A stretch of 64,000 nucleotides of DNA from Alteribacter lacisalsi (GCF_003226345.1 NZ_PDOF01000002.1:248001-312000); one strand, 5' to 3'; shown: positions 31,348 to 40,021, counted from the stretch's first letter. The notes: generated from the letters alone by a model not told the origin. Program-made: numbers and translations.

Positions 31348-31408
31348 GGGGACGGTTCTCGTGTCACATTCGCGCTGCGGCTGCGAATGTCACGTAAGAA
31401 CCGTCCCC
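31348..31408. repeat. GGGGACGGTTC inverted-repeat element, locus 2
   Basis: A long near-perfect hairpin: the arm starting GGGGACGGTTCTCGTGTCAC pairs with GTCACGTAAGAACCGTCCCC over about 26 positions with a short GC-rich loop. It sits between the stop codons of the converging methyltransferase and oxygenase genes and might work as a terminator for both. Confidence 0.85.
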
Positions 31409-31420
31409 AATTAGCATCTT

Positions 31421-32056
31421 TTACTCGCGGATCTGCTGCCGGCGGACCCAGAGCGTCGCCGCCCATTTTTCCCCCTGCACCACCGGCGAGCCGGCGTGAA
31501 GCGTAAGGGCGTTCGTTTTCTGTTCAGAATAGAAATATTCAAAGTACACCGCTGTTCCCCGTTTTGGCGGAATTGAGAGACCCAGCTTCGGAAACACGGT
31601 TTCCCCGCCTTCCTCCACATCATTCAAGTACACAATCATCGTCGCAATCCGGTTGTTCACTTCGGCTCTCGTAAACGAGTCCATGTGCGCGCGATATTCC
31701 TCGCCCGGCTGGTAATGGAGCACGTGCAGGTCCTCTGCATTGGTCAGGGGCATCCCCATCATCACACTTAGCCGGCGCTCCACTTCTGATACAACCGGAG
31801 AATAATGCTCATCAAGAAAAACACCGCTGCTCGTCCGCATCGCGTGCTCGCGCTTGTCCGTGCCAATCTTCGAGCGTTTTAGATGTGCGCGGCTAACCTC
31901 AATCACTGCATCGCACTCCGCATCATCCAGGACATTCTCAAAAACCGCGATTGCCGGCTCCGCTGAAAGCAGGCTGACCGCCATCTCCCGTCCGTCGACT
32001 TCCACCGAATTCCCTGAAAAAGAGAACATCGACTGCTCTTTCACTTTCTGGTTCAA
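31421..32056 (-). CDS. 2-oxoglutarate/Fe(II)-dependent oxygenase (prolyl 4-hydroxylase-like)
   Basis: 211 residues from a TTG start seven bases after AGGAGG. Iron ligands are His124 and Asp126 (YRAHMDSF) and His187 (TLHAGSPV), with Lys197 (GEKW) placed to bind 2-oxoglutarate; this is the P4H-alpha arrangement seen in bacterial homologues. RTSSGVFL and YLNDVEEGGETVFP are family signatures. Target protein unknown. Read towards the methyltransferase, with a palindromic element between them. Confidence 0.88.
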   Translation of the reverse strand: MNQKVKEQSMFSFSGNSVEVDGREMAVSLLSAEPAIAVFENVLDDAECDAVIEVSRAHLKRSKIGTDKREHAMRTSSGVFLDEHYSPVVSEVERRLSVMMGMPLTNAEDLHVLHYQPGEEYRAHMDSFTRAEVNNRIATMIVYLNDVEEGGETVFPKLGLSIPPKRGTAVYFEYFYSEQKTNALTLHAGSPVVQGEKWAATLWVRRQQIRE

Positions 32057-32248
32057 CCAGGTTCCTCCTCTGACGGAACACATTCCGTTTTCTTAATTTT
32101 AGCAAAAAAAGCACAGAGAAGGTGGGTTATTTTTATGTCGCCGGAAAAATCAACCCCGGGGTGAGCGAGTCAACGGGCTCAAGTCAGAGGTGCAAACAAG
32201 CGTTCCAAATAATATTTGCCATGGGAGATCCAATGTAGAAAAGAATAA

Positions 32249-32270
32249 TTTGGATAATTATGTTAAAGTG
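32249..32270 (+). promoter_or_regulatory. shared 22-base motif upstream of the DinB gene
   Basis: TTTGGATAATTATGTTAAAGTG lies 82 bases before the DinB start. The same 22 bases with one change occur at 39502, 85 bases before another gene. It contains an extended -10-like TGTTAAAGT. Probably a promoter element; no -35 is clear. Confidence 0.4.
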
Positions 32271-32352
32271 GAAAAAGGTAGACAAAACACTCATCTGAAG
32301 GACAAAATTTTACTAAACATAGAGAAAGAATGTCGATTTCTTAGGAGGATCT

Positions 32353-32901
32353 ATGGAAAATCTGCATATGGAACATCATTTCAGCCGCATTTATGAGCAA
32401 CGAGACCATTTTCTTACCAAGACCCGCCCTCTGCATGATCGGGTGTGGACCCGACCCCAACCTGAAAAATGGTCAATTGGGGAGACCTATTATCACCTTT
32501 ATCTGATGGTTAAGCGGTTGAGACAGTTAAATAATATTTACCTTCCACTACTCAGTCCAATAGCAAAAAGGAAAAAAAAAGAGGGCTTTCCTAAACAGAG
32601 TGAAGACATTTATACGCTTTATAAAAAGAAGAACGGTAAATCCATGAGATCTCCTTTTGTTCTTCTCCCGCCGAAGAATGCGAAAGACAGAATGACTTTT
32701 CATCACCTTGTTGGCTGTACCAGCCGTGAAACAAGGAAGTTAGAAGCACAGGTTTTATCCTTGAATGAAGCAGCTGCCGGCCACATCCGGTATCCGGATC
32801 CACTTGCACATTATCCAAATATCTTTCAAAGTATTGATTTGCTTGGCATTCATGAAAGACATCACTTTCAGCTCTGTGAAAGGTACTATCAGCTAAACTA
32901 A
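32353..32901 (+). CDS. DinB-family protein
   Basis: 182 residues with the DinB/YfiT four-helix layout: HHFSRIYEQRDHFL in helix 1, WSIGETYYHLYLMVKRL in helix 2 (metal His), and HERHHFQLCERY at the end. Members bind a metal through three His and include bacillithiol-dependent transferases; the function of this one is unknown. TTAGGAGGATCT precedes the ATG. Base composition is more AT-rich than the flanking core genes, as for the next two genes, which suggests later acquisition. Confidence 0.8.
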   Translation: MENLHMEHHFSRIYEQRDHFLTKTRPLHDRVWTRPQPEKWSIGETYYHLYLMVKRLRQLNNIYLPLLSPIAKRKKKEGFPKQSEDIYTLYKKKNGKSMRSPFVLLPPKNAKDRMTFHHLVGCTSRETRKLEAQVLSLNEAAAGHIRYPDPLAHYPNIFQSIDLLGIHERHHFQLCERYYQLN

Positions 32902-33050
32902 ATACCGGCAGCTATTCCGTAAATGCCCCATTTTCCAAAAGGTAAAGATGCTGTACATAAAGTGTCAGGTAGTTCAGCATAACGACAGAAGTAAAAAAAA
33001 GGAAACTTTATTAAGCCAATATCGTCAAGATCTTTCAAGGGGGGAGCGAT

Positions 33051-33380
33051 ATGAAGAATCATTTACTAGTCATATTACTATTTATGTTTCTGACAGCTTG
33101 CAGTCAATCCAATTCAGGTGGAAGCTATGCAACCATCGTTGTCGTAAATAACATTGAATATGGTGGTTCGGAAGAAAATATGAGTCATTATGAAATTGAC
33201 AAACCCATTGGTAAAGTGACCAGGAAAGTAAATGCCAATCAATTCCCCCAAAACAATCAATCGAACTATTTTGAAACAGATTCTGTTATTTATTCTGTAA
33301 AAAATGACCCTAATTTTATCATTATAGAAAACAATAACGGTGACCTGCAGCTCCTGCAAAAGGCTCCAGGGCAAAATTAA
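33051..33380 (+). CDS. small lipoprotein
   Basis: 109 residues. The signal peptide MKNHLLVILLFMFLTACSQS has a lipobox LTAC (Cys17). The mature part is short, polar and Asn-rich, with YATIVVVNNIEY and SVIYSVKNDPNFIIIENNNG. I do not recognise a domain. AAGGGGGGAG precedes the ATG. AT-rich like its neighbours. Confidence 0.75.
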   Translation: MKNHLLVILLFMFLTACSQSNSGGSYATIVVVNNIEYGGSEENMSHYEIDKPIGKVTRKVNANQFPQNNQSNYFETDSVIYSVKNDPNFIIIENNNGDLQLLQKAPGQN

Positions 33381-33460
33381 GTTCAATAACCTATAGAGAA
33401 GCGGTAAAAATGTTTTTATACTTAAAGCAAACCGCTTGATGTGAAATGGAGGAATAGGTC

Positions 33461-33766
33461 GTGAACATACAATGCAGTATATTTGTCACTTCGGTTCATC
33501 ATGAACCAACGAAAGAGAATACGAACACACTAGTAAAAACGTTTGAATCACATTTCCGTCCTGCAGTTGGCGATATTATTGATGATCCCGGATTTGATCC
33601 ACGCTTTCATAACGGTTACGAGGTTGCCAAAGTATTCATTAATTACTCTTCAAATGAGTGTCTAGTTTCACTTGCCCCGATGGTTATTGAAAGAGAGGAA
33701 ATCACTGCTGCCGAGTATATGGAAAAGCTCCAGAACAATGGCTGGAGCATCCAGAAAAACATCTAG
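33461..33766 (+). CDS. hypothetical protein
   Basis: 101 residues from a GTG after GGAGGAATAGG. No TM segment. It contains HFRPAVGDIIDDPGFDPRFHNGYEVAKV and a helical C-terminus (TAAEYMEKLQNNGWSIQKN). The compact mixed pattern suggests a small soluble protein. The family is unknown to me. Its -10-like TATACT at 33417 lies between inverted arms AAGCGGT (33399) and ACCGCTT (33431), possibly an operator. Confidence 0.65.
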   Translation: MNIQCSIFVTSVHHEPTKENTNTLVKTFESHFRPAVGDIIDDPGFDPRFHNGYEVAKVFINYSSNECLVSLAPMVIEREEITAAEYMEKLQNNGWSIQKNI

Positions 33767-33853
33767 CTAGACCTTTCACATGGTAACACGATACGTATTT
33801 CAGGCTTTCAACCCCTTAATAATAAGGCTCTGTTAAAGTCTATTGTTGATTTA

Positions 33854-33966
33854 CGCTTACTGCCCTCCCTTTCCGCGGGCACCACTGCAGCCTCCTCGGG
33901 AAGATGGTCCTGCGGGGTCTTCCGTCGGTGCTTTTCCCGCAGGAGTGTCGGGCGTTCGCTCCAATC
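33854..33966 (-). repeat. dispersed ~110-bp GC-rich element, copy B (inverted)
   Basis: Read on the minus strand it has the same block order as copies A and C: TTGGAGCGAACGCC, CCTGCGGGAAAAGCACC, GAAGACCCCGCAGG, CCGAGGAGGCTG, GTGCCCGCGGAAAG, though more diverged. It lies in the non-coding stretch 33767-34071, which otherwise holds nothing I can recognise. Confidence 0.75.
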
Positions 33967-34071
33967 AACTTTCTCTAAAAAACAACATCAAGCTTTAGCA
34001 GCGCCAATAATAAAGGAATGAAAGCCTTTCTTTTATTCAGTCACTATTAAAATCGCTTGAATAAATGCAAA

Positions 34072-34097
34072 GCGAGAACCGTCCCCACTTCACATTT
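34072..34097 (-). repeat. GGGGACGGTTC element, locus 3 (single arm)
   Basis: On the minus strand AATGTGAAGTGGGGACGGTTCTCGC. The TGA inside it is the stop codon of the amidohydrolase gene, so the element overlaps the gene's 3' end. No second arm is seen nearby. Confidence 0.7.
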
Positions 34098-35241
34098 CCC
34101 GCCTGAACACGGTTTCGCCGTTTACGACGGTTTCAACCACGTCGGTGTAGGCGTCGAACGGATGCTTCGTCCACACCACCAGATCCGCGTCCTTGCCCTC
34201 CTCAAGGGAACCGACCCGGTCATCCACACCGATGTGCCGCGCCGCCTGGCTCGTTATCGCTCGAAGAGCTGTTTCCTCGCTCAGTCCGGCCTTGACCGCG
34301 TTTACCGCCGATGTGATCAGATACTCGATCCCGATCACCGGGTGATCCGTCGTAATCGACACTGGCACCTCATGCTCATCGAGTGCCACAAGTGTATGGA
34401 ACCCCTTATCCGCCAGCTCCACCTTCGAGCGCGTGCTCATCGTCGGACCGACCGACACGTGCACCCCGGCTGCTGCCACCTGCTCGGGAATCAGATGTCC
34501 CTCGGTGCAGTGCTCCACCGTCAGCTCGATATCAAATTCCCTGGAAATCCGAATCGCGGTTAAAATATCATCGGCCCGGTGTGCATGGGTGCGAAGTGGA
34601 ATCTTCCGTTCAAGCACCGGCAGGAGCTGTTCCATACCGAGATCCCGCTCCTTTACCTCGCCTCGCGCTTTTTTCTCCCGGTAATCCTGCGCTTTCATGA
34701 ACGTCTCCCGCATAAGCGCCGCGACGCCCATCCGTGTCATCGGCGACACCTGCTTGCCGCTGTAAACCCGCTTCGGGTTCTCCCCGAATGCACCCTTCAT
34801 CCCGGACGGGTTGCGGATCACCATTTCATCGACCACATGACCCGCCGTCTTCAAAACCACCATCTCGCCGCCGATCACGTTCGCGCTCCCCGGCATCACC
34901 TGCACTGTCGTCACCCCGCACTCCCGGGCATCCTGAAAGCCCTGCTCCCGAGGGTTAATCGCATCAAGCGCACGGATATGCGGCGTAAGCGGCTGGGACG
35001 TCTCATTAAAATCCTGGCCTTCCACACCAACCCCGCTTTCATGCACCCCAAGATGGGTATGGACATCTATAATACCCGGCGTCACAAACCGCTCCTCACA
35101 GTCAATCACATCCGCATCCGCAGGCACGGAAATGTGCTCGCCGACCCCGATAATCTTTTCGCTGTCGATCAGCACGACCGCCCGTTCATATGTATTGCCA
35201 AGTCCATCCAGTACCGTCGCATTCGTATAAGCCTTCATCAT
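34090..35241 (-). CDS. amidohydrolase (imidazolonepropionase-like)
   Basis: 383 residues. Metal-dependent hydrolase barrel with the HxH metal motif in TPGIIDVHTHLGVHE (about 58-72), ITTDHPVIG near the C-terminus supplying the conserved Asp, and LEEGKDADLVVW closing the fold. Related to imidazolonepropionase/prolidase-type hydrolases; substrate unknown. Start chosen at the second in-frame ATG, eight bases after AAAGGA, because the first overlaps that site. The stop codon lies in a dispersed repeat. Confidence 0.88.
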   Translation of the reverse strand: MMKAYTNATVLDGLGNTYERAVVLIDSEKIIGVGEHISVPADADVIDCEERFVTPGIIDVHTHLGVHESGVGVEGQDFNETSQPLTPHIRALDAINPREQGFQDARECGVTTVQVMPGSANVIGGEMVVLKTAGHVVDEMVIRNPSGMKGAFGENPKRVYSGKQVSPMTRMGVAALMRETFMKAQDYREKKARGEVKERDLGMEQLLPVLERKIPLRTHAHRADDILTAIRISREFDIELTVEHCTEGHLIPEQVAAAGVHVSVGPTMSTRSKVELADKGFHTLVALDEHEVPVSITTDHPVIGIEYLITSAVNAVKAGLSEETALRAITSQAARHIGVDDRVGSLEEGKDADLVVWTKHPFDAYTDVVETVVNGETVFRREM

Positions 35242-35339
35242 TTTCAGCATCCTTTCCAGTATAAAAGATCGTCACCGGAATTATTTCCCCACGCTAAACA
35301 AAAATCCTGCTGCAAATCCTAAAAAAGGAGGATATCCCC

Positions 35340-35648
35340 GTGCCCGTCAAAACTATGCTCGCCGCCATCGCTGTGCTGAACCTGACCGATGCCATCCTTA
35401 CCATCATTGGCCTTCACTACGACGTCATCCGCGAAGCCAACCCGCTCATGGCCTAGCTCTGGCACACGAGCCCCGCCCTTTTCACAAGCGTCAAACTCCT
35501 CCTCAGCGTCGCCGCCATTCTCCTGACTCCCTTCCTAACCGTTCCGGTCAAGAAAACAATCTCCATACTCACCGCAGCAGCCTTTCTGGTATACTCAGAC
35601 GTTCACCTGATGCACGTGTACTGGTTTTCCGCCTGGGTTACCTCCTGA
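35340..35648 (+). pseudogene. DUF5658-like membrane protein gene interrupted by an in-frame TAG
   Basis: A GTG start follows AAAAAAGGAGGAT. The frame reads MPVKTMLAAIAVLNLTDAIL.. and ..REANPLMA, then TAG at 35454-35456, and continues in the same frame as LWHTSPALFTSVKLLLSVAA.. to a TGA at 35646. The N-terminal LNLTDAxLT and EANPLM motifs and the three hydrophobic segments fit the DUF5658 family. Both halves are intact apart from the amber codon, so this is a recent nonsense mutation or a sequencing error. If translated to TAG it gives only 38 residues. Confidence 0.75.
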
Positions 35649-35710
35649 TGCAGGTTGCCCTTTGGAAAATGCTGGGTTACAATTGATCAAAAGGGTTTGG
35701 GGGAGCGCTT

Positions 35711-36451
35711 ATGATACTGCACACGAACGTCACCGGCAGGGGAAAACCGCTGCTTTTTTTACATTCAGGGCTGATGACAGGGGAAGCGGAGTTTCCGGAA
35801 CAGGTGCGCTGTTTTTCCAGTACAAGAATGGTGGTGACGATGGACCTGACCGGCCACGGCCGCTCCGTTTTTCACGGCGAATTGACGTTTGAGAGGATGG
35901 CTGAGGACGTGGCGGAGACGCTTGATCACCTGAATATCCGCAGTTCAGATACGGCCGGTGTCTCGATCGGAGCACTCGTCGCTGTCCATTTTGCTGCGAA
36001 CGCTCAGGAAAAAGTGGACCGGCTCATTTTGAGCGGCCTTTTTCTCGAACGGCCCGTTACCTGGCCGGAGATTATCGACCAGCAGCTCACGAAGCAGCAG
36101 GCCATGCTCAAAAACAACGTGGTCGGCGCACATTACGACCAGCTGCACGGGGAAAACGACTGGCGGCGGCTGATGGCGCTCACCGCTGACCCTGACTGGT
36201 ATCCGTTCCGCACGATCCGTTCTTTTTTACATAGAAGAAAAGAAACGCTCATTCTCTGTGGGGAACAGGCGGAGGAGGAAGTGGAGATGGACCGGCAGGC
36301 AGCCGCCAGGTACGGGCATCTTCGCTTTGAAACGGTGCCCGGCGCCGGTCATTTACCTCATTCCGATCAGCCGGACCTGTTTAACCAGGCGGTGAAAGGT
36401 TATTTGGAAAACGGTTCAGTTCGGTTCGGAATGGACATACAGTATAGGTAA
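35711..36451 (+). CDS. alpha/beta hydrolase
   Basis: 246 residues. The oxyanion-side strand KPLLFLHSGLMTG is at about 12-24, the nucleophile elbow GVSIGA has Ser at about 85, and the catalytic His is in VPGAGHLPHSD. The acid is probably in LILCGEQAEEEVEMD. Substrate unknown. GGGGGAG precedes the ATG. It is the last accessory gene before dgkB and in the same direction. Confidence 0.85.
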   Translation: MILHTNVTGRGKPLLFLHSGLMTGEAEFPEQVRCFSSTRMVVTMDLTGHGRSVFHGELTFERMAEDVAETLDHLNIRSSDTAGVSIGALVAVHFAANAQEKVDRLILSGLFLERPVTWPEIIDQQLTKQQAMLKNNVVGAHYDQLHGENDWRRLMALTADPDWYPFRTIRSFLHRRKETLILCGEQAEEEVEMDRQAAARYGHLRFETVPGAGHLPHSDQPDLFNQAVKGYLENGSVRFGMDIQYR

Positions 36452-36531
36452 GACCGCCGGATTTTTCTGGAAGTCGCAGTCACGATTTTCAGTTACTGGA
36501 AGGCTTGTTCATTCTCTTTGTGAGACGGGCG

Positions 36532-36540
36532 TGCTATACT
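36532..36540 (+). promoter_or_regulatory. extended -10 promoter element of dgkB
   Basis: TGCTATACT, an extended -10, lies 38 bases before the dgkB start. A weak TTCTCT sits 17 bases upstream. Transcription would start near 36547. Confidence 0.5.
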
Positions 36541-36578
36541 TGGCAGAGCAGAACCGCGAGAAGGTGGAGGCGTTTTTC

Positions 36579-37496
36579 ATGGTTAAAAAAGCGAGACTCA
36601 TCTACAATCCCTCTTCAGGGCGTGAAACAGTAAAAAAGCATCTTCCATATATCCTCGAACGGCTTGAAAAAGAAGGCTACGAGGCGTCGGCCCATGCCAC
36701 AACGGGAAAAGACTGTGCCAAAAAGGCCGCAGCAGCCGCATCGGACCGGGGCTTCGACCTGGTCGTGGCAGCCGGCGGCGACGGGACGATCAACGAAGTG
36801 ATCAACGGCATGGCCGAAAAAGAGCACCGGCCGACTCTCGGGCTCATTCCCGGCGGCACGACGAACGATTTTGCCCGTGCCCTTCAGATTCCCCGCGAAA
36901 TTGAAGGGGCGTGTGACGTTTTCTGTAACGGACTGAAAAAGTCGATCGACATCGGTAAAATCAGCGACCAGCATTTTATCAATATTGCCGGGGGCGGCAC
37001 CCTCACTGAGCTTACGTATGAGGTGCCGAGCCGTCTGAAAACGATGATGGGCCAGCTCGCGTACTACGTGAAAGGCTTTGAAAAGCTGCCCCGGATCCGT
37101 CCGGTCCAGGTGACGATCGAGTACGACGGCAAATGGTTCGAAGGGGAGATCATGCTCTTTCTTGTGGCCAACACAAATTCCGTCGGCGGCTTTGAAAAGC
37201 TCGCCCCGGACGCGTTTATTAACGACGGCCTGTTCGATTTACTGATCGTGAAGAAAACGAACCTCGCTGACGTGGTCCGCCTCACAGGCGCCGCCATGCG
37301 CGGCGACCATATTAACGACGAAAGCATCATCTATGTGCAGGCAAGCCGGATCAAGATCCATTCCGAAAAGGAGATGCATTTGAACCTGGACGGCGAATAC
37401 GGCGGCAAGCTCCCCGGCGAGTTCGTGAACCTGCACAATCACTTCGAGATGATGGTGCCGAATAAAAAGCTGTCAAACTTTCAGGATTTGTACTGA
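36579..37496 (+). CDS. dgkB: diacylglycerol kinase DgkB (YerQ)
   Basis: 305-residue soluble lipid kinase that phosphorylates diacylglycerol released by lipoteichoic acid synthesis, returning it to phosphatidic acid. It starts MVKKARLIYNPSSGRE; the nucleotide loop GGDGT is at 66-70 (VVAAGGDGTINEVING), followed by LGLIPGGTTNDFARAL. Start at 36579 after GGTGGAGG. In B. subtilis it lies between gat genes and yefA (rlmCD); here accessory DNA separates it from both. Confidence 0.95.
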   Translation: MVKKARLIYNPSSGRETVKKHLPYILERLEKEGYEASAHATTGKDCAKKAAAAASDRGFDLVVAAGGDGTINEVINGMAEKEHRPTLGLIPGGTTNDFARALQIPREIEGACDVFCNGLKKSIDIGKISDQHFINIAGGGTLTELTYEVPSRLKTMMGQLAYYVKGFEKLPRIRPVQVTIEYDGKWFEGEIMLFLVANTNSVGGFEKLAPDAFINDGLFDLLIVKKTNLADVVRLTGAAMRGDHINDESIIYVQASRIKIHSEKEMHLNLDGEYGGKLPGEFVNLHNHFEMMVPNKKLSNFQDLY

Positions 37497-37498
37497 AG

Positions 37499-37527
37499 AA
37501 TCCGCCCATCAGAGGGCGGATTTTTTT
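37499..37527 (+). terminator. rho-independent terminator after dgkB
   Basis: Perfect stem AATCCGCCC / GGGCGGATT with a six-base loop followed by seven T. The 20-bp tandem array begins at the next base. Confidence 0.9.
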
Positions 37528-37667
37528 GTTTAGGGGTCTTAGCTTTTGTTTAGGGGTCTTAGCTTTTGTTTAGGGGTCTTAGTTTTTGTTTAGGGGTCTT
37601 AGCTTTTGTTTAGGGGTCTTAGCATTTCATTTAAGGGTCTTGTCTTTCTTTTAGAGGTCTTAGGTAA
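37528..37667. repeat. 20-bp tandem repeat array, seven units
   Basis: Units of exactly 20 bp start at 37528, 37548, 37568, 37588, 37608, 37628 and 37648. Consensus GTTTAGGGGTCTTAGCTTTT; the last two units are diverged. It begins directly after the T-tract of the dgkB terminator. The remaining bases to 37794 hold nothing recognisable. Confidence 0.92.
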
Positions 37668-37794
37668 CTAATGCCTCCGTGAGGAAGCAGAGAGGCTAAA
37701 AAAATGCTGAGCATCCAGGTAGCGGTCAGTTTTTTAAGGCGCATGGCCTTCGAGCCGTTTGCAGTCGGCGAGGGCATTGGGGGTTTTCGTCTGG

Positions 37795-39369
37795 TCAGAA
37801 ACGATAACCCTTTATAAAAGCTTTGATTCTTTTCTCTGCATCTGGATCCATCTGAAAGGCGTCCAGCATATGCTGGGCGAGGGCCATATCATACCTGTAC
37901 AGCTGAAGATCGTTCTCCAGTAGCTCTATGATCGCCGCGCTGTCTTCCGCTTCCCATGCGGTTAACAGCTCCTCCAGGAAGGGCAGCTTCTGAATGTAAA
38001 ATTCCTGATTGTACCGATCAAGATAGTCCGCCATCTGTTCATGAAAGTGTGCAGCTTTGTCGCTGCCGATTAGAAGAGAGAGCAGCAGAAGTTCCTCGTA
38101 ATGCCCCCCATTTAAAATCAGAAACTGTGTTTCGTATGTCTGCCTCACTTCATAGGCTTTTTCGTAGTTGCCTTTGTCCAGGTAGGTGTTGGCGATGTTG
38201 TGAAGAGCGTGAGAATAACCGTGCTCTTTATAGACCCCCTCCAGATACGCAAGCCGTTCACTCAGATCGTCATAAAACATTGCCTCTTCTACCTCCTCAT
38301 GGGAACCTGAGTCAAGAACCAGGTGGGCTTCTTCCAGCGCGAGACCTGTTTCGTCACGAATGAGGTCGGCAATATTTTCTTCCTTCAGGCCGGCGAGCAC
38401 ACGGCCAATCCCCTCATACCCACTCTGCTGAAACAGGAAATGGATGAGGGTTCTCACCTGCAGGTAGCCATCATGGTCATGGTTTACAGTCTCCCAGTCC
38501 TCCAGTTCATTAAACGGCACGAAAGAGTCATAATTCCGCAGTTCCTGCGGGTCCGATCGGAGTATGGTGTCGGCGGTAAATTCGGCAATTCCCTCTTCGA
38601 ACCAGATGGGCACGATCGCGGCCGACAAGTCCGTGTCATCATAAATTCGGTGAAAAAAGTGATGGGTGTACTCGTGGTAAAAGGTATGGTTGGCGGAGGT
38701 GTCTAGCTTTACATCCTCGTAAACATGAATGCCGCTCCCGGCACTGTAAATGCCGCCCGGCTCCCATGACATGCGGTCATAGAGTCCGGGATTGGCTGCC
38801 CGATACGAATCGGCATCAGGATAATAGGTGACCGTCAATGCACGAGAGCGTAGTTCAAAGCCGGTGATGCCCGTCAGCATGGCCTCAAGCTCGGCCACCT
38901 CCTCATCCCAATCCTCAATCGGCCCTTTAAAGCCGTCAAGGTAGCGGTATGTGCTACCTGTAGCAGGGCTGTACCACTCGCTGAAATCATCAATCGTGCC
39001 GGCCATAGCCTCAATGTGATTGTAGCTGTACATAAACGCCTCCAATTTCTCGGAAGCGGAGAGAGCATGTCCTCTCAGACTGTAGATTTCTTCGTTAACG
39101 GCATTGTTCAGAACCGCAGAAAGGAAGAGGATCAGGATAACCGGGCCAGTAAGAAGAAAAAACACGAGTCCGCTCCAGCGGCGCCGAATGGCAAGGAATC
39201 GATTGCCCCCTTTGGCCATCGTCATAATAAAGGCAGTCAGCCAGGCCAGACCCAGGCCAGCAGATACCCAGATGAGCCACCGGTCTGCCGGCGGCGGTAC
39301 TTCAAAAGTTAAAAAAAGAATCACGGCACTGAACGTCAGAAAAAGCGCCCAGACAGCAGTATGCTTCAT
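37795..39369 (-). CDS. membrane-anchored HExxH (gluzincin-type) peptidase-like protein with repeat C-terminus
   Basis: 524 residues. Three N-terminal hydrophobic segments (about 5-22, 32-51, 68-89) are followed by a large domain with HEYTH at 232-236 and WFEEGIAEF at 256-264, the zinc motif plus downstream Glu of gluzincins (peptidase MA-like). The region after about 380 is helical with TPR-like pairs (HALHNIANTYLDKGNYEKAYEV). Probably a surface-exposed zinc protease; the substrate is unknown. GGGGGAACC precedes the ATG. Confidence 0.75.
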   Translation of the reverse strand: MKHTAVWALFLTFSAVILFLTFEVPPPADRWLIWVSAGLGLAWLTAFIMTMAKGGNRFLAIRRRWSGLVFFLLTGPVILILFLSAVLNNAVNEEIYSLRGHALSASEKLEAFMYSYNHIEAMAGTIDDFSEWYSPATGSTYRYLDGFKGPIEDWDEEVAELEAMLTGITGFELRSRALTVTYYPDADSYRAANPGLYDRMSWEPGGIYSAGSGIHVYEDVKLDTSANHTFYHEYTHHFFHRIYDDTDLSAAIVPIWFEEGIAEFTADTILRSDPQELRNYDSFVPFNELEDWETVNHDHDGYLQVRTLIHFLFQQSGYEGIGRVLAGLKEENIADLIRDETGLALEEAHLVLDSGSHEEVEEAMFYDDLSERLAYLEGVYKEHGYSHALHNIANTYLDKGNYEKAYEVRQTYETQFLILNGGHYEELLLLSLLIGSDKAAHFHEQMADYLDRYNQEFYIQKLPFLEELLTAWEAEDSAAIIELLENDLQLYRYDMALAQHMLDAFQMDPDAEKRIKAFIKGYRF

Positions 39370-39501
39370 ATGGTTCCCCCATGTATGTACGAAAGATTCT
39401 GATATTTAACTTGTACAAGTTTAGCAGGTTTGTAAGGATAAACCAATAGATTGCTAGCGTGTGTAAAGAAGTTTGCTTCGAATTCGCAGAATACAGAAGG
39501 G

Positions 39502-39523
39502 TTTGGATATTTATGTTAAAGTG
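39502..39523 (+). promoter_or_regulatory. second copy of the shared 22-base upstream motif
   Basis: TTTGGATATTTATGTTAAAGTG, one base different from the copy at 32249, lies 85 bases before the start of the next gene. Probably a promoter region. Confidence 0.4.
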
Positions 39524-39608
39524 AAGGAGGGATAGACAGATTTCGTTTAGCCATGCGTTTTTTACTTATTGACTAACGCAGAAACAGATATGAAATGGGT
39601 TGTATAAT

Positions 39609-39944
39609 ATGCATTTTGAATTCGGAAATTTTGGTATTCATCTTCCACCTCTGCACATTACAATTACTGCAATAATCATCATTTTTCTTTTAGTAAAGTG
39701 GAGTAAGCAACTGGAGACACGACGTTTTACAGTTTTCTTTTACTTTCTCATTAGTACAGCAATTGTTCCGACTTACTCTCGAAATACAGAAGAAGGTATA
39801 TTTGAGTTATGGATCCCTGTGGGATTTATCGTTGTTTTTTTATACTTGATCCGCAGTGAAAGGTACCATCCGGCTAAATTGAAAGCGAGTGTGTTGGGTT
39901 TGTGCATAGCAATTTATCAGTTGGTTTTTCTGTATGCTGTTTAG
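39609..39944 (+). CDS. hypothetical small membrane protein
   Basis: 111 residues from the ATG at 39609. Four hydrophobic stretches (about 14-30, 42-55, 68-81, 92-109) separated by short charged loops such as KWSKQLETRR and RSERYHPAKLK. Family not recognised. The ribosome site is weak (AAATGGG), so the start is uncertain; a TTG three codons upstream is possible. More AT-rich than the flanking genes. Confidence 0.6.
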   Translation: MHFEFGNFGIHLPPLHITITAIIIIFLLVKWSKQLETRRFTVFFYFLISTAIVPTYSRNTEEGIFELWIPVGFIVVFLYLIRSERYHPAKLKASVLGLCIAIYQLVFLYAV

Positions 39945-39987
39945 GTCTGAGAAACTGCTGCATCCCATATAACCATGCAACAAAAAA

Positions 39988-40021
39988 TCCACCCTCACAT
40001 CCAGGGTGGACTTTATTTTTT
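39988..40021. terminator. bidirectional terminator between converging genes
   Basis: Perfect stem TCCACCCT / AGGGTGGA with a seven-base loop, A-rich upstream and T-rich downstream. It serves the small membrane-protein gene and the opposing gene ending at 40013. Confidence 0.8.

Noticed and set aside
32948-33151. 67-codon frame overlapping the small lipoprotein gene
   Set aside because: No ribosome site; the overlapping frame at 33051 has a strong site, signal peptide and lipobox.
34579-35322. 247-codon plus-strand open frame opposite the amidohydrolase
   Set aside because: Composition (His/Arg/Pro-rich) is that of an antisense frame, and the minus-strand gene has clear metal-site motifs.
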